Source: Tolypeutes matacus (lineage: Eukaryota; Chordata; Mammalia; Cingulata; Chlamyphoridae). From it: a stretch of 64,000 bases of DNA. A model generated the notes under the pieces. That model searched no databases, was not told the DNA's origin, and saw only the letters and a program-made list of their open reading frames with translations. The stretch covers positions 702,505-766,504 of the forward strand of contig JAKSZT010054573.1 in assembly GCA_026826555.1 (NCBI GenBank). Reading direction: 5' to 3'. Positions 8,881 through 21,225 of this stretch are shown here, piece after piece. The translations under genes were made by a program, and so were the position numbers. Position 1 is the stretch's first letter. Every line of letters begins with the position of its first letter.

Positions 8881-11800
8881 GCTTGTATAAAATGCTACTC
8901 AATTATTAGTGGCTTACCAGAATACTTATTGCTAATGAAGTGCTACTACTCAGGGAGTGTGCCCCAGTGATAAAGAAGCATTTTTGATTCTTTTATTTGT
9001 ATCCATAACTATTTAGGTTTGCTCTTGTTTTGGTGAGTCATTTAAGGTCTTTCATCCCTTAATTTATAAATACCTTCATCACACTCAGGGCAAATACAAC
9101 AGAAAATTGTACCAGCAAATAAATGTTTAATTTTTATGTTGTAAAATAAATATGAATTCTAATTAGAACAAATTATAATTAGAACAAATGTGTTCACTGT
9201 ACTTCATTTAACAAGCTTTTATGTTTCTGTTACTTCAGAACAGAGGAAGAGAGCCAAGGCTGCTCTTTGCACAGGTGGGCGTATCAGGGCTCCTAAAAGC
9301 TGCGGGAACCCCATGAGTTACATGTCTTCATCCCCTCTCAGACTTTGAAAGATGTTTCAAGGAGATGGATGAAATGCTTCCATAACCTTGAAAGCAGTTT
9401 CCCATATTATAGAATATAAAGGAGGTGCTGGGCAGTCCACTGCTTTAGAGAAATTGTGCTTTAGTGATAACTGGAGAAAGTGTCATCTGTGCTTTCTGGT
9501 TGCCCAGCTCTTCAGGCTATCCCATCTTGGAGCTAAAGCGTGGAAGAGGGAGAAGTAAGTTGGTATCCTAGAGATGAGGAAAGTCACTAGTTCCAAAGGC
9601 GTAGCACTTTCACCTATTTCAGAAAGATTGTCTGACAATCTCTGTTAGTAGGTTGTCAATGACTGTATTTTCTCATTTGTAGACATTTACTTGATTTTCA
9701 AATAATGCTTGTCCTATTCTTCTGTTGTTGTTTTATTCCTTTGTTTTTCATACCTGCTTTAAACCTAACAAAAGTAAGTCAAAGAATCTAGGAAGTAAAT
9801 TTCTCAGGTTCATATGTTGCCATTGATCTCTTTCATGGTGGATGCTTGCTGTTTACCTTTAAATTTTCTGTTGTGAGCTCATCTTCAGTAGGAGTATTCT
9901 TCCCCCTTAGTATTCCACGTAGCCTGGGTTCTGACTGGTGTTTGTAGAATGATTTTGCATTTTCTTCTGCTGTGATTAATGACTTTTCTCGTCTTGAGGT
10001 TCGCATACCATGCAAATTTTCATTTGCCCCCAACTCAGAGGATCAGGAAGATGGTAATGGTGTGCTTCCTTTTGGTACGCTGTTTTTCTAGTCAACTTTT
10101 AATGGACAGACAACTCTTCTGGGTTTTATTTCTATCTTGTCGCCTCATTAAGACCCAAGGCTCTATCCCCTATTCTAGTAGGCCCTCAGCCCTTCCTGCC
10201 TGCGTTACACTTTGGTCCAGTAATCCTCTCTCCTCTCCTGAAGTCAGCGCCCATGGTCACCACCTGAGAGTGGACATGAGCTTCTAGAGTCAGTGGGAAA
10301 TATTTAGTGCCATTACCCAGGGCATGGCTTAGCTTCCTTGCTTATGCACGTTGAGTGTTCGTGTCTGCTGGGGAATATCCATTTTTAGCTCAGAGTCCAG
10401 TGAGCCAGAAACCCTCCTCACAAAGAAGTTGGAAAGCCCCTTGCATTTTCGTAGCACAGTAGTGCACACTCAGACACTGGAAGAGTGCACAGAGCCTCGA
10501 AAAGGGGCATAAGCATTAAGGCAAGTTCCTGCCTAGAGGAAGAAGGACTTTCATCAAAGAATGCAGGCATCCAGGGCAGAGTATCATGGGAGCAGAACAG
10601 TGGGGGACTTGAAGAAGTGACCTGGCAGAATCTGGAATCTTGGACCACAGAAGATTCAGAGAGTAACTATTCTCTTCTGTCATTCCAAGCCAATTTTTTA
10701 ATTTGCTTTATTCAATGTTATTAGAAGCAAATGACAGAATTGCATTCCCTATCATGGTAAATTGTCTACTGTGTTAAAGTATACCTTCTGGAAAAATATA
10801 CACATATTTTGGTCTCTATATTATGAGCTAGATATTCTCAACTAATCCTTTTGGTATTTTTGTAACATTCCGAGTACAGAATTCCTCCGGGTTTTCGTGC
10901 AGGCAGTGTGTGAATTGAGTAGGCCAGACCTATTCCATTCAAGAATATGGTATGTGGATTTGGGAAAGTCCTTGGCAGCCTTTGCAGAATCGTCTGTGAA
11001 TGCACTTTAGATCGGTCTGTCTGTGTTACCTAGACATACACAGGTTCTACCCGGCATGTCCCGAAAAGGCTCTTTGTCCCTGCGGCTCTTAGGCTGCAGA
11101 TTTCAGCACCTCCAGGAGGCTACTCTGGAGTCTCTGCCCTTACATGTGCTTATGAACTTTTCACTGGTGGACACACTCCATGATATAGAGCATAGACACT
11201 GGTGCTTAGTGCGGCATGGTCTGAAAATTATGTTGACGAGTATTACGGTTTCATCCCAACCTTATACATGGCCAGTGCTTTCCATCAGCATCACAGGTCT
11301 GAAGGTAGTTTCACAAGCCTAGGGTAAAGGCAGCAGGGAATCACAACTGTGCAGTCAGGATGTTAGCAACCCCTGGAGGACGTGAAGTCAGGTTACGGTG
11401 CAGTGTGATTCCAGAGCATCAAGGTCTTCAGAGCAGGTGGCCTGCTTAACATCACTCTACAGATGGGTGTGAAACGCAACTTTCCCAAGGAAGTTGCAGG
11501 CATATTCTTAGTCAGAAGTGTAACTCATCTGCAACAAGAAAGGGTGATGTGATGCCCATGGAAGTGTTGGAGCGCAATTGACCACTTTTCACTAAATCAC
11601 CCAATATTTAAAGGTTTAAACTCCATTCCTCCTTAATTTGCATATATCCAACTCAAGGAAGGGATATGCTTGTACGAAGGTTGACAGGGGGTCCTGGGGG
11701 CCAAGGCATTCCTCACGGATTTGAATTCAGATGATCTGAATGTGAGGCTTGCTTGCTGGACCGCCTGCGGCCCTACAAAGAAAGTTCAGAATGAAGAAGT

Positions 11801-14750
11801 AGTAAGACATCATAACACAGGACTTGAAGTTTTCACTTGATCTACAGGACTCAGAAGTTGTGGACATATCATGCAAGATGCTGGCCCAATGCGCGTAAGT
11901 ACCAGAGAACCCAGAAAGCAAAGGGAAGATCACAAAATGAAAAATCTGTAAGTCATGTCTGCAGCTGCTTTTGAATTGGCCATCTTGGGTAACAGAGGGT
12001 ATTCCTCTTAGAATTACAGAGGAGTTTTCTATAAATCATTGCCCTTCCATGGTTTTCTATGTATAGCAGCCAAGAAAAGCCAATGATTGACATATAAGTT
12101 ATGAATCTAAATCACTGAGATGTCATTAAAAGCAGAAGTCAGAATAGCACTTACCTTCTGTGTCAAAATTCTCAACTAAATTGCTTGATAATAGTTTTTG
12201 ATTAATCTCACATCATAATAACTCCAGATATGGTATTTCCAAAGATGGCTAGATCAGTGGCAAAATAATATTTGGGTCGATGTTGCCATTATTCTCAGCA
12301 TTTCCCTCATGGTGACAAGAAGGCTGCTGACACTCCATATATAACATTTTCGAATGTTAACATCAAAGATAGACTAGAAGGGCTTATCTGCCTGTGTCTA
12401 CACACTTGGTCACTTTACTCAGATCCTACCAGATAGGATGGAGTCACCTCTATGTCCTAGCTTCAAGGAAGGCAGGGAAAATTAGCAACTGGCATTTTTT
12501 AGCCTCTGTGACAAATTCCCTACTTTGTTTTCCTTCAGAGTGCTTAACACTATCTTAAGTACAATATATTTGTTTGGTCTATTTTCCATATCCACCCACT
12601 AGTATGTGGACATTGGGAAAACAGGGAATTTTGACTATTTTACTTCCCTAGCATGGCCCCAGTGGGGTTTGGACAAGGTTTGGCACAAAGCAGGTTCTCC
12701 ATGAATATGTGTTCAGTGGCTGCCCCCGGTGGAAGGTGGTTTGGCCATCTATACAGTAGCTGAGTAGCCACCATCAAAGCAGTTACGTTCTTTCATGAGC
12801 AACTTTCCCTCTCCCTTTGAATACACTAAAACTGAAGAACTACAGCTTCTCGGGTAAGTAAGCTTCATTTATTTAAGGTTTTCTTTCTTATATTTCAGAC
12901 ATGTACAAGAAGTTAAATACAACGGATCTGTCTCCCAAAAGAGAATGACTTCTGAAATTTGCAGGCAATGACAAGGAATTAATACAGATATGCTTTAAGA
13001 ACAAAAGCAAAATTCAGAGTGACTTACCTATGAATAGTTCTTTATCAGCTACAATGATGTGAATCTTGCTTGGAGCAGTTTAGCTATGTCCTTTTTTTTT
13101 TTTTTTTTTTCCCCTGTTGGCCCATTTCCATTTGGGAAGAGAGGACACTTCTTTGTTTTGAAGCCCAGATGAATCTAAATACTTTCCTTGGTGGAGCAGC
13201 TTACTCACTCGTAATTTCTTTTTCAGAAGTCGGTCCTGTGTGTTTTGTGAAACTGGCTCTCTCTGGATGTTCCATGTCCATCAAATGAGGAGCAAGAAAG
13301 CACAGCCTAGAATTGCACAGAACAGAAGCTCAGGCAGCTCTTTTGGGAAGCGGTTTTCACTGCCAGCCCGGGCCCCTGTCTTTATTTCTGGACTCTCTCT
13401 CTCTCTCGTAGTTGGTTTGGTGGCTGCTCCACTGGAGCTTGGCAGCCTTTAGCTAAGGACCTTTACTTAAATGTAGCTTTCATTATTGTGACATGCATCC
13501 CACGTAGAACATTCATTGCTTCAGTATGTTGCCTTGCCCAAAATAATACCTTTCTTTATTTTTTTTCTCCCACAGTATGACTCTTTAACAGCCTTTGGAC
13601 AATGCTGCGATTTTTATCATTATTCACAAATCTGTCTCACAAATCGGTTCCCATCTATTTCCTCTCATACTTTCCATGGGGTTTTTTGCTGGAGGGAAAT
13701 TGCGTTGTGGGGATTAATTTTAGTAAGTCCAGCCTAGTGGTAATTGGGCAGCGTTGACGCAGTCTTTGCCTTCAGCAGGCAAAGGCACATCCGCAGCACT
13801 GCCCACCTCGCGCGCAGGTTTACCAGCTGACCTTGGGTGCAGGCTTGGCCCAAAGATCTTAGTTTAACGGGCTCTGCTCTTAGCAGGGTGATCAGGGCTG
13901 CTTGGGGTCAGGCGGGCAACAAGCACGCACCTCAGCAGTCTTAGAGCAATAGCGATACCGCATGCATGAGGAAAGAGGAGAAAGGTGTTTCGGAGCACGT
14001 GCTGGATTTCTGAAGTGTGTGTGGTCCCCGCCGCCCCCCGGGAAATAAAGCACTGGCTCACTGTGCAAGATGTACTTCATTTCTGCTACATTGCCAGTTT
14101 ATGGAAATACAGCTGAGGATTGTTTATGAATTCTGGAAGTGTGTCCTAGACTGTGACCCCTGGAAGAATGTCATTAGCTTGTGTTTCATTATGGATGGGT
14201 TCACTTGAGAACTGGGCTCCAGGACAACTGAGATACCACTTCCACTTGGGCTTTTCATTAGCTTAGAAGTGATTTATGAGGATGAGCTAAAAACTTCATC
14301 CATAAACAATGCCATGATTGAACTTAGCAAAGGGCCACATTAAACTGTCCGTATCTAACGCCAAGTCGACGTATTTGTGGCATTTTGGTTTTCATTATGT
14401 TTGTTCAAGCTGATAACTAAAGAGCAAAACCATAACAAAGAACCCCTGCAGACCATATCAGACCCTACAGCTGCATAAATGACAGCAAGACAAAGGAATG
14501 TTAAAGTTAGAGCCTCACTTTGAATCAAGTAAAACATGCAAGAATTATTTTGGGCTGGAATAAACTTGTAATTCCAAACACTGAGTCTGTATCTGACACT
14601 CTAGTGACTCCATTTATTTCCTCACCATGGTGAATTCTCCCTTCTCCATGGCAGTTGGCTAGTTTGTGGATTTTCATGCCTACTCTTTCCTCCTCTCTTT
14701 GTTTGTTTCATTATGACTCTCTTTGATGATAAGGAAAAACAAAGTTTTCA
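8881..14750. other. Largely unassigned single-copy-like sequence
   Basis: No gene is recognised. Contents I can name are a degenerate L2/MIR-like 3' piece near 12,650-12,720 (GGCACAAAGCAGGTTCTCCA), a poly-T run at about 13,091-13,110, a short CT repeat near 13,390, and the exon-like interval at 13,576-13,722. The frame at 11,023-11,322 (99 codons) and others have no protein-like features. Confidence 0.4.
13576..13722 (+). other. Exon-like interval between strong splice-like signals
   Basis: A pyrimidine tract ending TTTTTTTTCTCCCACAG precedes 13,576. The sequence TTTTA/GTAAGT follows at 13,722/13,723. The 147 bases between are open in one frame (49 codons, a multiple of three), but the translation resembles no protein I know and has no obvious domain. 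Chance pairs of such signals are common in mammalian DNA, so this is only a candidate. Confidence 0.15.
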
Positions 14751-14756
14751 ATATTA

Positions 14757-15110
14757 GTTATCTATTGCATGTAACATATTGCCCCAGAACTTAGCAGTTC
14801 AAACAACAAACCTTTTCTGGCACAGTTTCCATGGGTCAGGAATCTGGCACAGCTTAGCTGGGTCCTGTGGCTCAAGGTCTTTCATAGCCTGCAATCAAAG
14901 TGTTGATTGTAAAGTCCCGAGGCTCAGCTGGAGGAGGACCTGCTTCCAAGCTCACGCATGTGTTTGTTGGCCAGGCCCAATTCCTCCTGGCTTGTTGGAT
15001 TGAGGATCTCAGTTCCCCGCTGGCTCTTGGCTGGAGACATCCGTTCCTCACATGTGGAAGCCTCTCCATAGAGCAGCTCATGGCATGGACCTGCATTGTG
15101 GTTTTTAAGA
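14757..15110 (-). mobile_element. MLT1-type MaLR LTR fragment
   Basis: It begins TTAGTTATCTATTGCATGTA followed by CCCCAGAACTTAGCAGTTCA, the antisense form of a MaLR LTR end. It continues with the block CCATGGGTCAGGAATCTGGC and CTTCCAAGCTCACGCATGTG. It is degenerate, without an internal region. The exact subfamily is uncertain. Confidence 0.6.
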
Positions 15111-15404
15111 TAACTGAGCCAAAATTAAAAGTTTCTCAAAACCCTAATTAAAGACATCCCTTTAAAAATCAGAATATGTGGCAATACCAGGTTTGCATTC
15201 CCACTCAGAACAGTGAATGGGCTGCCGAGTTACAGCCTCGCCGTCAGAAGGATCATGCCTTTCTCACGTTAGATGCACATGTGTGCTCTCCAGTCCCAGT
15301 GTCTGCACATGTGGCTTTAGTCATTTGCCTTACCTTCCTATCTCCAAGAACCAGGATCTACATGCTTTGCTAAGAATTTGGATCCATGTAAAACTTGATA
15401 AATC

Positions 15405-15590
15405 TCTTGGTTCTGCCTCTGACCCACCGTATGACAATGTGCAAATTATTTTACGTCTATACACCTCAGTTTTATTAGCTCAAATCTGCGATTAATAATA
15501 TATATATCTCACAGGACTGTTTGGAGGATAAAATGAAGTAAGGTGGGTAAAGTGCCAGGCATTTAGTTAAGTGCTCAAAAAAATTATTTT
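15405..15590 (+). mobile_element. MIR SINE fragment
   Basis: The MIR order is visible: TCTGCCTCTGACCCACCGTA, a CACCTCAGTTTTATTAGCTC block, TCACAGGACTGTTTGGAGGA, and AAGTGCCAGGCATTTAGTTA. It is old and diverged. Confidence 0.75.
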
Positions 15591-15811
15591 CCTTACCCTT
15601 CCTCTACATGGATAATTGAAAACTGTTCACCCAAATTAAGATATTGCAACTTAGCCATCTAAACACTGATTATACCTAGTGTGTTTTTCCCCTTTATATT
15701 TCTCTGCAAATTGTCTTAGTTTAAGCTTTCTCTTTGCCATCAATCCTTGGGAATTTGTTGAGACCTGCTTGAAGGTTTAATATATGGTCAGATGTGCTAA
15801 AATAGAATGTG

Positions 15812-15823
15812 TATTCTGCAGTT
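15812..15823 (+). repeat. Target-site duplication of the young L1, left copy
   Basis: TATTCTGCAGTT, identical to 22,390-22,401 at the other end of the young L1. Allowing one lost G in the right copy, the duplication could be 15-16 bp. Confidence 0.85.
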
Positions 15824-15843
15824 GTTTTTTTTTTTTTTTTTTT

Positions 15844-16017
15844 ATCTTTATTTTGTACATTTAATAATTGAAAACATAAGCAATTAAAAACTAAAAAGTA
15901 AACACAGATGAATAAATATGTACATTTCTCAATTAAATGTAATGGATACATGTAAATTTTGTTTGTTTTTTGTTTTTTTTTTGTGACTCAAACAATATAT
16001 TACACAATATATTTGGT
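15844..16017 (-). other. Short 3'UTR of the young L1
   Basis: Only about 170 bp separate the ORF2 stop from the poly-A tract. The sequence is AT-rich and unlike the long 3'UTR-type sequences at 26,800-28,345 and 28,556-29,470, so this L1 belongs to a different lineage. Confidence 0.7.
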
Positions 16018-16077
16018 TCATAGTAACGCATTCATACAGTATTTGTCTTTTTGTGTCTGGCTTGCTTCACTCAACAT

Positions 16078-16791
16078 AATGTCCTCCAGGTTCATCCATG
16101 TTGCCATATGCTTTATAACTTCATTTCTTCTTACAGCTACATAATATTCCATCGTGTGACTAGACCACAGTTTGTTTATCCATTCATCTGTTGATGGACA
16201 CCTGGGTTGTTTCCAACTTTTGGCAATGGTGAATAATGTGGCTATGAACATCGGTGTGCAGATGTCTGTTCGTGTCACTGCTCTCAGTTCTTCTGGGTAT
16301 ATACCCAGTAGTGGTATTGCAGGGTCATGTGGCAAGTCTATATTAAGCTTCTTTAGGAACTGCCAAACAGTCCTCCACAGTGGCNNNNNNNNNNNNNNNN
16401 NNNNNNNNNNNNNNNNNNNNNNNNNNNNNNNNNNNNNNNNNNNNNNNNNNNNNNNNNNNNNNNNNNNNNNNNNNNNNNNNNNNNAATGTCCTCCAGGTTC
16501 ATCCATGTTGCCATATGCTTTATAACTTCATTTCTTCTTACAGCTACATAATATTCCATCGTGTGACTAGACCACAGTTTGTTTATCCATTCATCTGTTG
16601 ATGGACACCTGGGTTGTTTCCAACTTTTGGCAATGGTGAATAATGTGGCTATGAACATTGGTGTGCAGACGTCTGTTCGTGTCACTGCTCTCAGTTCTTC
16701 TGGGTATATACCCAGAAGTGGTATTGCAGGGTCACATGGCAAGTCTATATTCAACTTCTTTAGGAACTGCCAAACAGTCCTCCATAGTGGT
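16078..16791. repeat. Direct duplication flanking an assembly gap
   Basis: 16,078-16,384 and 16,485-16,791 are two copies of the same roughly 307-bp part of ORF2, differing at about eight positions (for example AGATGTC against AGACGTC and GGTCATGTGG against GGTCACATGG). They sit on either side of 100 N. This is most simply two contigs from different L1 copies, or two alleles, placed end to end rather than a real tandem duplication. Confidence 0.9.
16385..16484. other. Assembly gap (100 N)
   Basis: One hundred N, a common placeholder for a gap of unknown size, located inside L1 ORF2. Confidence 1.
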
Positions 16792-19700
16792 TGTACCATC
16801 CTGCATTCCCACCAACAGTGAAGAAGTGTTCCTATCTCTCCACATCCTCTCCAACACTTGTAGTTCTCTGTCTTTAATAGTGGCCATTCTGATAGGTGTG
16901 AAACAATATCTCATTGTAGTTTTGATTTGCATTTCCCTAATCATGAGTGATGTTGAGCATTTCTTCATGTGTTATTTTGCCATTTGTATTTCTTTGGAGA
17001 AATGTCTATTCAATTCTTGTGCCCATTTTTTAATTGGGTCATTTGTCTTTTTATTGTTGAGTTGTAACATCTCTTTATATATATCCTGGATATTAAACCC
17101 TTATCAGATATGTGACTTCCAAATATTTTTTCCCATTGAGTTGGCTGCCTTTTCACCATTCTGACAAATTCCTGTGAGGTGCAAAAGTGTTTAATTTTGA
17201 GGAGGTCCCATTTATCTACTTTTTCTTTTGTTGCACGTGCTTTGGGTGTGAGGTCCAAGAAACCACCACCTACTACAAGGTCTTGAAGATGTTTCCCTAC
17301 ATTTTCTTCCAGTAGTTTTATGGTCCTGGCTTTTATATTTAGATCTTTGATCCATTTTGAGTTGATTCTTGTATAGGGGGTGAGATAGGGGTCCTCTTTC
17401 ATTCTTTTGGTTATAGATATCCAATTCTCCTAACACCGTTTGTTGAAGAGACTGTTTTGTCCCGCCAGTTGCCTATAGAGGTAAAGGTTTATTTCCGGGT
17501 TCTCAATTCTATTCCACTGATTGATATGTCTATCTTTATCCCAGTACCATGCTGTTTTGACCACTGTAGCTTTATAATATGTTTCAAGGTCAGGTAGTGA
17601 AATTCCTCCCATGTCACTCTTCTTTTTTAGAATACTTTTGGCTATTCGCGTGCACTTACCCTTCCAGATGAATTTGGTAATTGCCTTCTCTAATTCTGTA
17701 AAGTAAGCTGTTGGGATTTTGATTGGTATTGCATTGAATCTATAAATCAGTTTGGGCAAGATTGACATCTTCACAATATTTATTCTTCCAATCCATGAAC
17801 ACGGAATGTCTTTCCATTTGTTTAGGTCTTTTTAAATTTCTTTAAGCATTATTTTGTAGTTTTCTGCATACAGGTCCTGTACTTCCTTGGTTAAATTAAC
17901 TCCTAGGTATTTGAGTCTTTTTGTTGCTATTGAAAATGGAATTTTCCTCCTGATTTCCTCCTCAGATTGTTCAGTACTAGTGTACAAAAACATTACTGAT
18001 TTTTGCGTGTTGATCTTATATCCTGCCACTTTGCTGAACTCATTTATTAGTTCAAGTAGCTTTGTTGTAGATACTTCAGGATTTTCTAAATACAGGATCA
18101 TGTCATCCACAAACAGTGAGAGTTTTACTTCCTCTTTTCCTATTTGGATGCCTTTAATTTTTTTTGTGTTGTCTAATTGCCCTCACTAGAACTTCTAGTA
18201 CAATGTTGAATAACAATGGTGACAGTGGGCATCCTTGTCTTGTTCCTGATCTTGGGGGAAAGCTTTCAACCTTTCCCCATTGAGTATGATGTTGGCTGTG
18301 GGTTTTTCATATATGCCTTTTATCATATTGAGGAATTTTCCTTTTATTCCTATCTTTTGAAGTATTTTTATCAAAAAAGGATGTTGGATTTTGTCGAATG
18401 CCTTTTCTGCATATATTGAGATGATCATGTGGTTTTTTTCCTTCAATTTGTTAATGTGGTGTTTTACATTGATTGCTTTTCTTATGTTGAACCAGCCTTG
18501 CATGCCAGGAATAAATCCCACTTGGTCGTGATGTATAAGTCTTTTGATATGCTGTTGGATTCGATTTGCAAGTATTTTGTTGAGAATTTTTGCATCTATG
18601 TTCATGAGAGAGATTGGTCTGTAATTTTCTTTTCTTGTGGAATCTTTATCTGGCTTTGGTATTAGGGTGATGTTGGTTTCATAAAATGTGTTGGGTAATT
18701 TTCCCTCCTCTTCAATTTTTTGGAAGAGTTTAAACAGGATTGGTGTTAATTCTTTTAGAAATGCTTGGTAGAACTCACCTGTGAAGCCATCTGGTCCTGG
18801 TCTTTTCTTTGCTGGGAGATTTTTGATGACAGATTCAATCTCCTTAATTGTGATTGGTTTGTTAAGTTCTTGTATTTCTTGTTGTCAGTGTAGGTTGGTT
18901 ATGAGTTTCTAGAAATTTGTCCATTTCATCCAGGTTGTCTAGTTTGTTGGCATATAGTTTCTCATAATATCCTCTTATGATTCTTTTTAATTCTGTGAGG
19001 TCATTTGTAATTTCCCCCCTTTCATTTCTGATTGTATTTATTTGCATCTTCTCTCTTTTTTTCTTTGTTAGTCTAGCGAGGGTTTTGTCAATTTTATTGA
19101 TCTTCTCAAAGACCCAGCTTTTGGTTTTGTTGATTTTCTCTATTGCTTTTTTGTTCTCAATTTCATTTATTTCTGCTCTCATCTTTATTATTTCTTTCCT
19201 TCTTTTTGCTTTGGGATTGGTTTGCTGTTCTTTTTCTAGTTTCTCAAGTTGTTCAGTTAAATCTTTGAGTTTAGCTCTTTCTTGTTTCTTAATATAGGCA
19301 TTTAGGGCTATAAATTTCCCTCTCAAGACTGCCTTTGCTGTATCCCATAAGTTTTGATATGTTGTGTTCTCATTTTCATTTGTCTCAATATATTTACTGA
19401 TTTCACTTGCAATTTCTTCTTTGACCCACCGATTATTTAGGAGTGTGTTGTTCAGTCTCCACACATTTGCAAATTTCCTTTTTTTCCTGTCTGTTATTGA
19501 TTTCTAGTTTCATTCCATTATGATCTGACAAGGTGCTTTGTAAAATTTCAATCTTTTTATATTTATTGAGAGCTCTATTGTGACCTAACATGTGGTCTAT
19601 CCTGGAGAAAGATCCATGGGCACTTGAGAAGAATGTATAACCCGCTGAGTTTGGATGCAGTGTTCTGTATATGTCTGTTAGGTCTAACTTGTTTATCATA

Positions 19701-20254
19701 TTTTTCAAGTTCTCTGTTTCCTTGTTGATCTTCTGTCTAGTTGTTCTATCTAATGATGTGAGAGGGGTGTTGAAGTCTCCAACGATTACTGTAGAAATGT
19801 CTATTTCTCCCTTCAGTTTTGCCAGAGTTTGTCTCATATATTTTGGGGCACCCTTGTTAGGTGCGTAGATATTTATGACTGTTATATCTTCCTGGAGGAT
19901 CGTCCCTTTTATTAATATATAATGGCCTTCCGCATCTCTTATCACTTTTTTGCATTTGAAGTCTGTTTTGTCTGATATTAGTATAGCTACCCCTGCTCTT
20001 TTCTGTTTACTATTCGCATGGAGTATCTTTTTCCAACCTTTTACTTTCAGCCGGTTTGTATCCTTGTGTCTGAGGTGAGTTTCTTGTAAGCAGCATATGG
20101 ATGGCTCATGTTTTTTTATCCATTCTGTCAGCCTGTATCTTTTGATTGGGGAATTTAATCCATTTACATTCAGTGATATTACTGAAAATGCCCTATTTAT
20201 TTCCTCCATTTTATTCTTTGGTTTTCATATGTCATCTTATTTTTGTCTCTGTTT

Positions 20255-21225
20255 TTACTCTTTTGGTGTTCCTTTCTGCTTTTCTTTCTTCTCTACTCTC
20301 CTCCAAGCCTCTCCCTCCTGTCTTTTTCTTTCAGGTTCTAAGGCTTCCTTTAATATTTCCTGCAAAGGTGGATTCTTTTTTGCAAACTCTCTTAGTTTCT
20401 GTTTGTTTGTGAATACTTTATATTCACCTTCATATTTGAAGGACAGTTTTGCTGGATAAAGAATTCTCGACTGGCAGTTTTTCTCTTTCAGTTTCCTAAT
20501 TGTATCATACCTCTGTCTTCTTGCCTCCATGGTTTCGGAAGAGAAATCTGCAAGAAGTCTTACTGGACGTCCTTTGTACGTGATCGTTTGCTTCTCTCTT
20601 GCTGCTCTGAGAATTTTCTCTTTATCTTTTACATTTGACATTCTGAATAATATGTGTCTCGGCATAGGTCTATTTGGATTTATTCTTATTGGGGTACGGT
20701 GTGCTTCTTGGACATGAAAGTTCATTTCTTTCGTGAGAGTTGGGAAATTTTCAGCTTTTATTTCCTCAAATACTCTTTCTGCCCCTTTTCCTTTCTCTTC
20801 TCCTTCTGGAACTCCCATGACACGTATGTTCTTGTGTTTTGTGTTGTCATTCAACTCTCTGAGCCCCTGCTCAATTTTTTCCATTCTTTTCTCTCTCTGT
20901 TCTTTTCTCTCTTCAATTTTAGCTGCTATGTCTTCAGTATCACTTATTCTTTCTTCTATCATTTAGAGTCTGCTGTTGTATGCTTCAAATGTATTTTTGA
21001 CTTCACCTATTGTGTTTTTCATTCCCATGAACTCCGTTACTTTTCTGTTCATGATTTCAAATTCTTCTTTACGTTCGCGCAATGATTTCTTGATGTCATT
21101 GATCTCTTTAACTATGTTCTCTTTCATCTCATTAATTTGATTTTGGAAATGTGTGCTCATCTCACTGATTAGTTCTCTCAAATTCTGCATCTCTTCTGGG
21201 ACTTTGCTGTATTTTCTTGGGCCAT
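20255..21225 (-). pseudogene. L1 ORF1 (RNA-binding protein), one stop and one shift
   Basis: ORF1p is the coiled-coil, RNA-binding chaperone of the L1 particle. The likely start is the ATG at 21,223-21,225 (MAQENTAKS). A one-base loss near 21,195 shifts this start away from the main frame, which runs from 21,190 to 20,255. In that frame a single TAA at 20,963-20,965 interrupts an otherwise continuous protein of about 310 codons. The N part is charged and coiled-coil-like. The RRM-like middle contains NIRVMGVPEGEEKGKGAERV, and the C-terminal part contains ARRQRYDTIRKLKEKN and KYEGEYKVF. Apart from these two lesions it is well preserved, which argues for a fairly recent insertion. Confidence 0.92.

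Larger units (their letters stand above)
16018..20209 (-). pseudogene. L1 ORF2 (endonuclease + reverse transcriptase), broken
   Basis: ORF2p nicks target DNA and reverse-transcribes L1 RNA. The start is at 20,209. Residues 1-235 are an open AP-type endonuclease domain with all expected catalytic positions: N14, E43 (LQETH), D145 and N147 (VGDFN), D205 and H230 (LSDH). A frameshift near 19,480 and another near 18,880 break the frame. The reverse transcriptase part follows, with FVDD at about 18,102-18,113 in place of the usual FADD box. The frame is then patchy to the C terminus, where HTMEYYVAVRRNEVIKHMAT lies before a TGA at 16,018. An assembly gap with repeated flanks falls inside the C-terminal part. 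It is non-functional as assembled; some of the breaks could be low-quality sequence rather than mutation. Confidence 0.9.
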
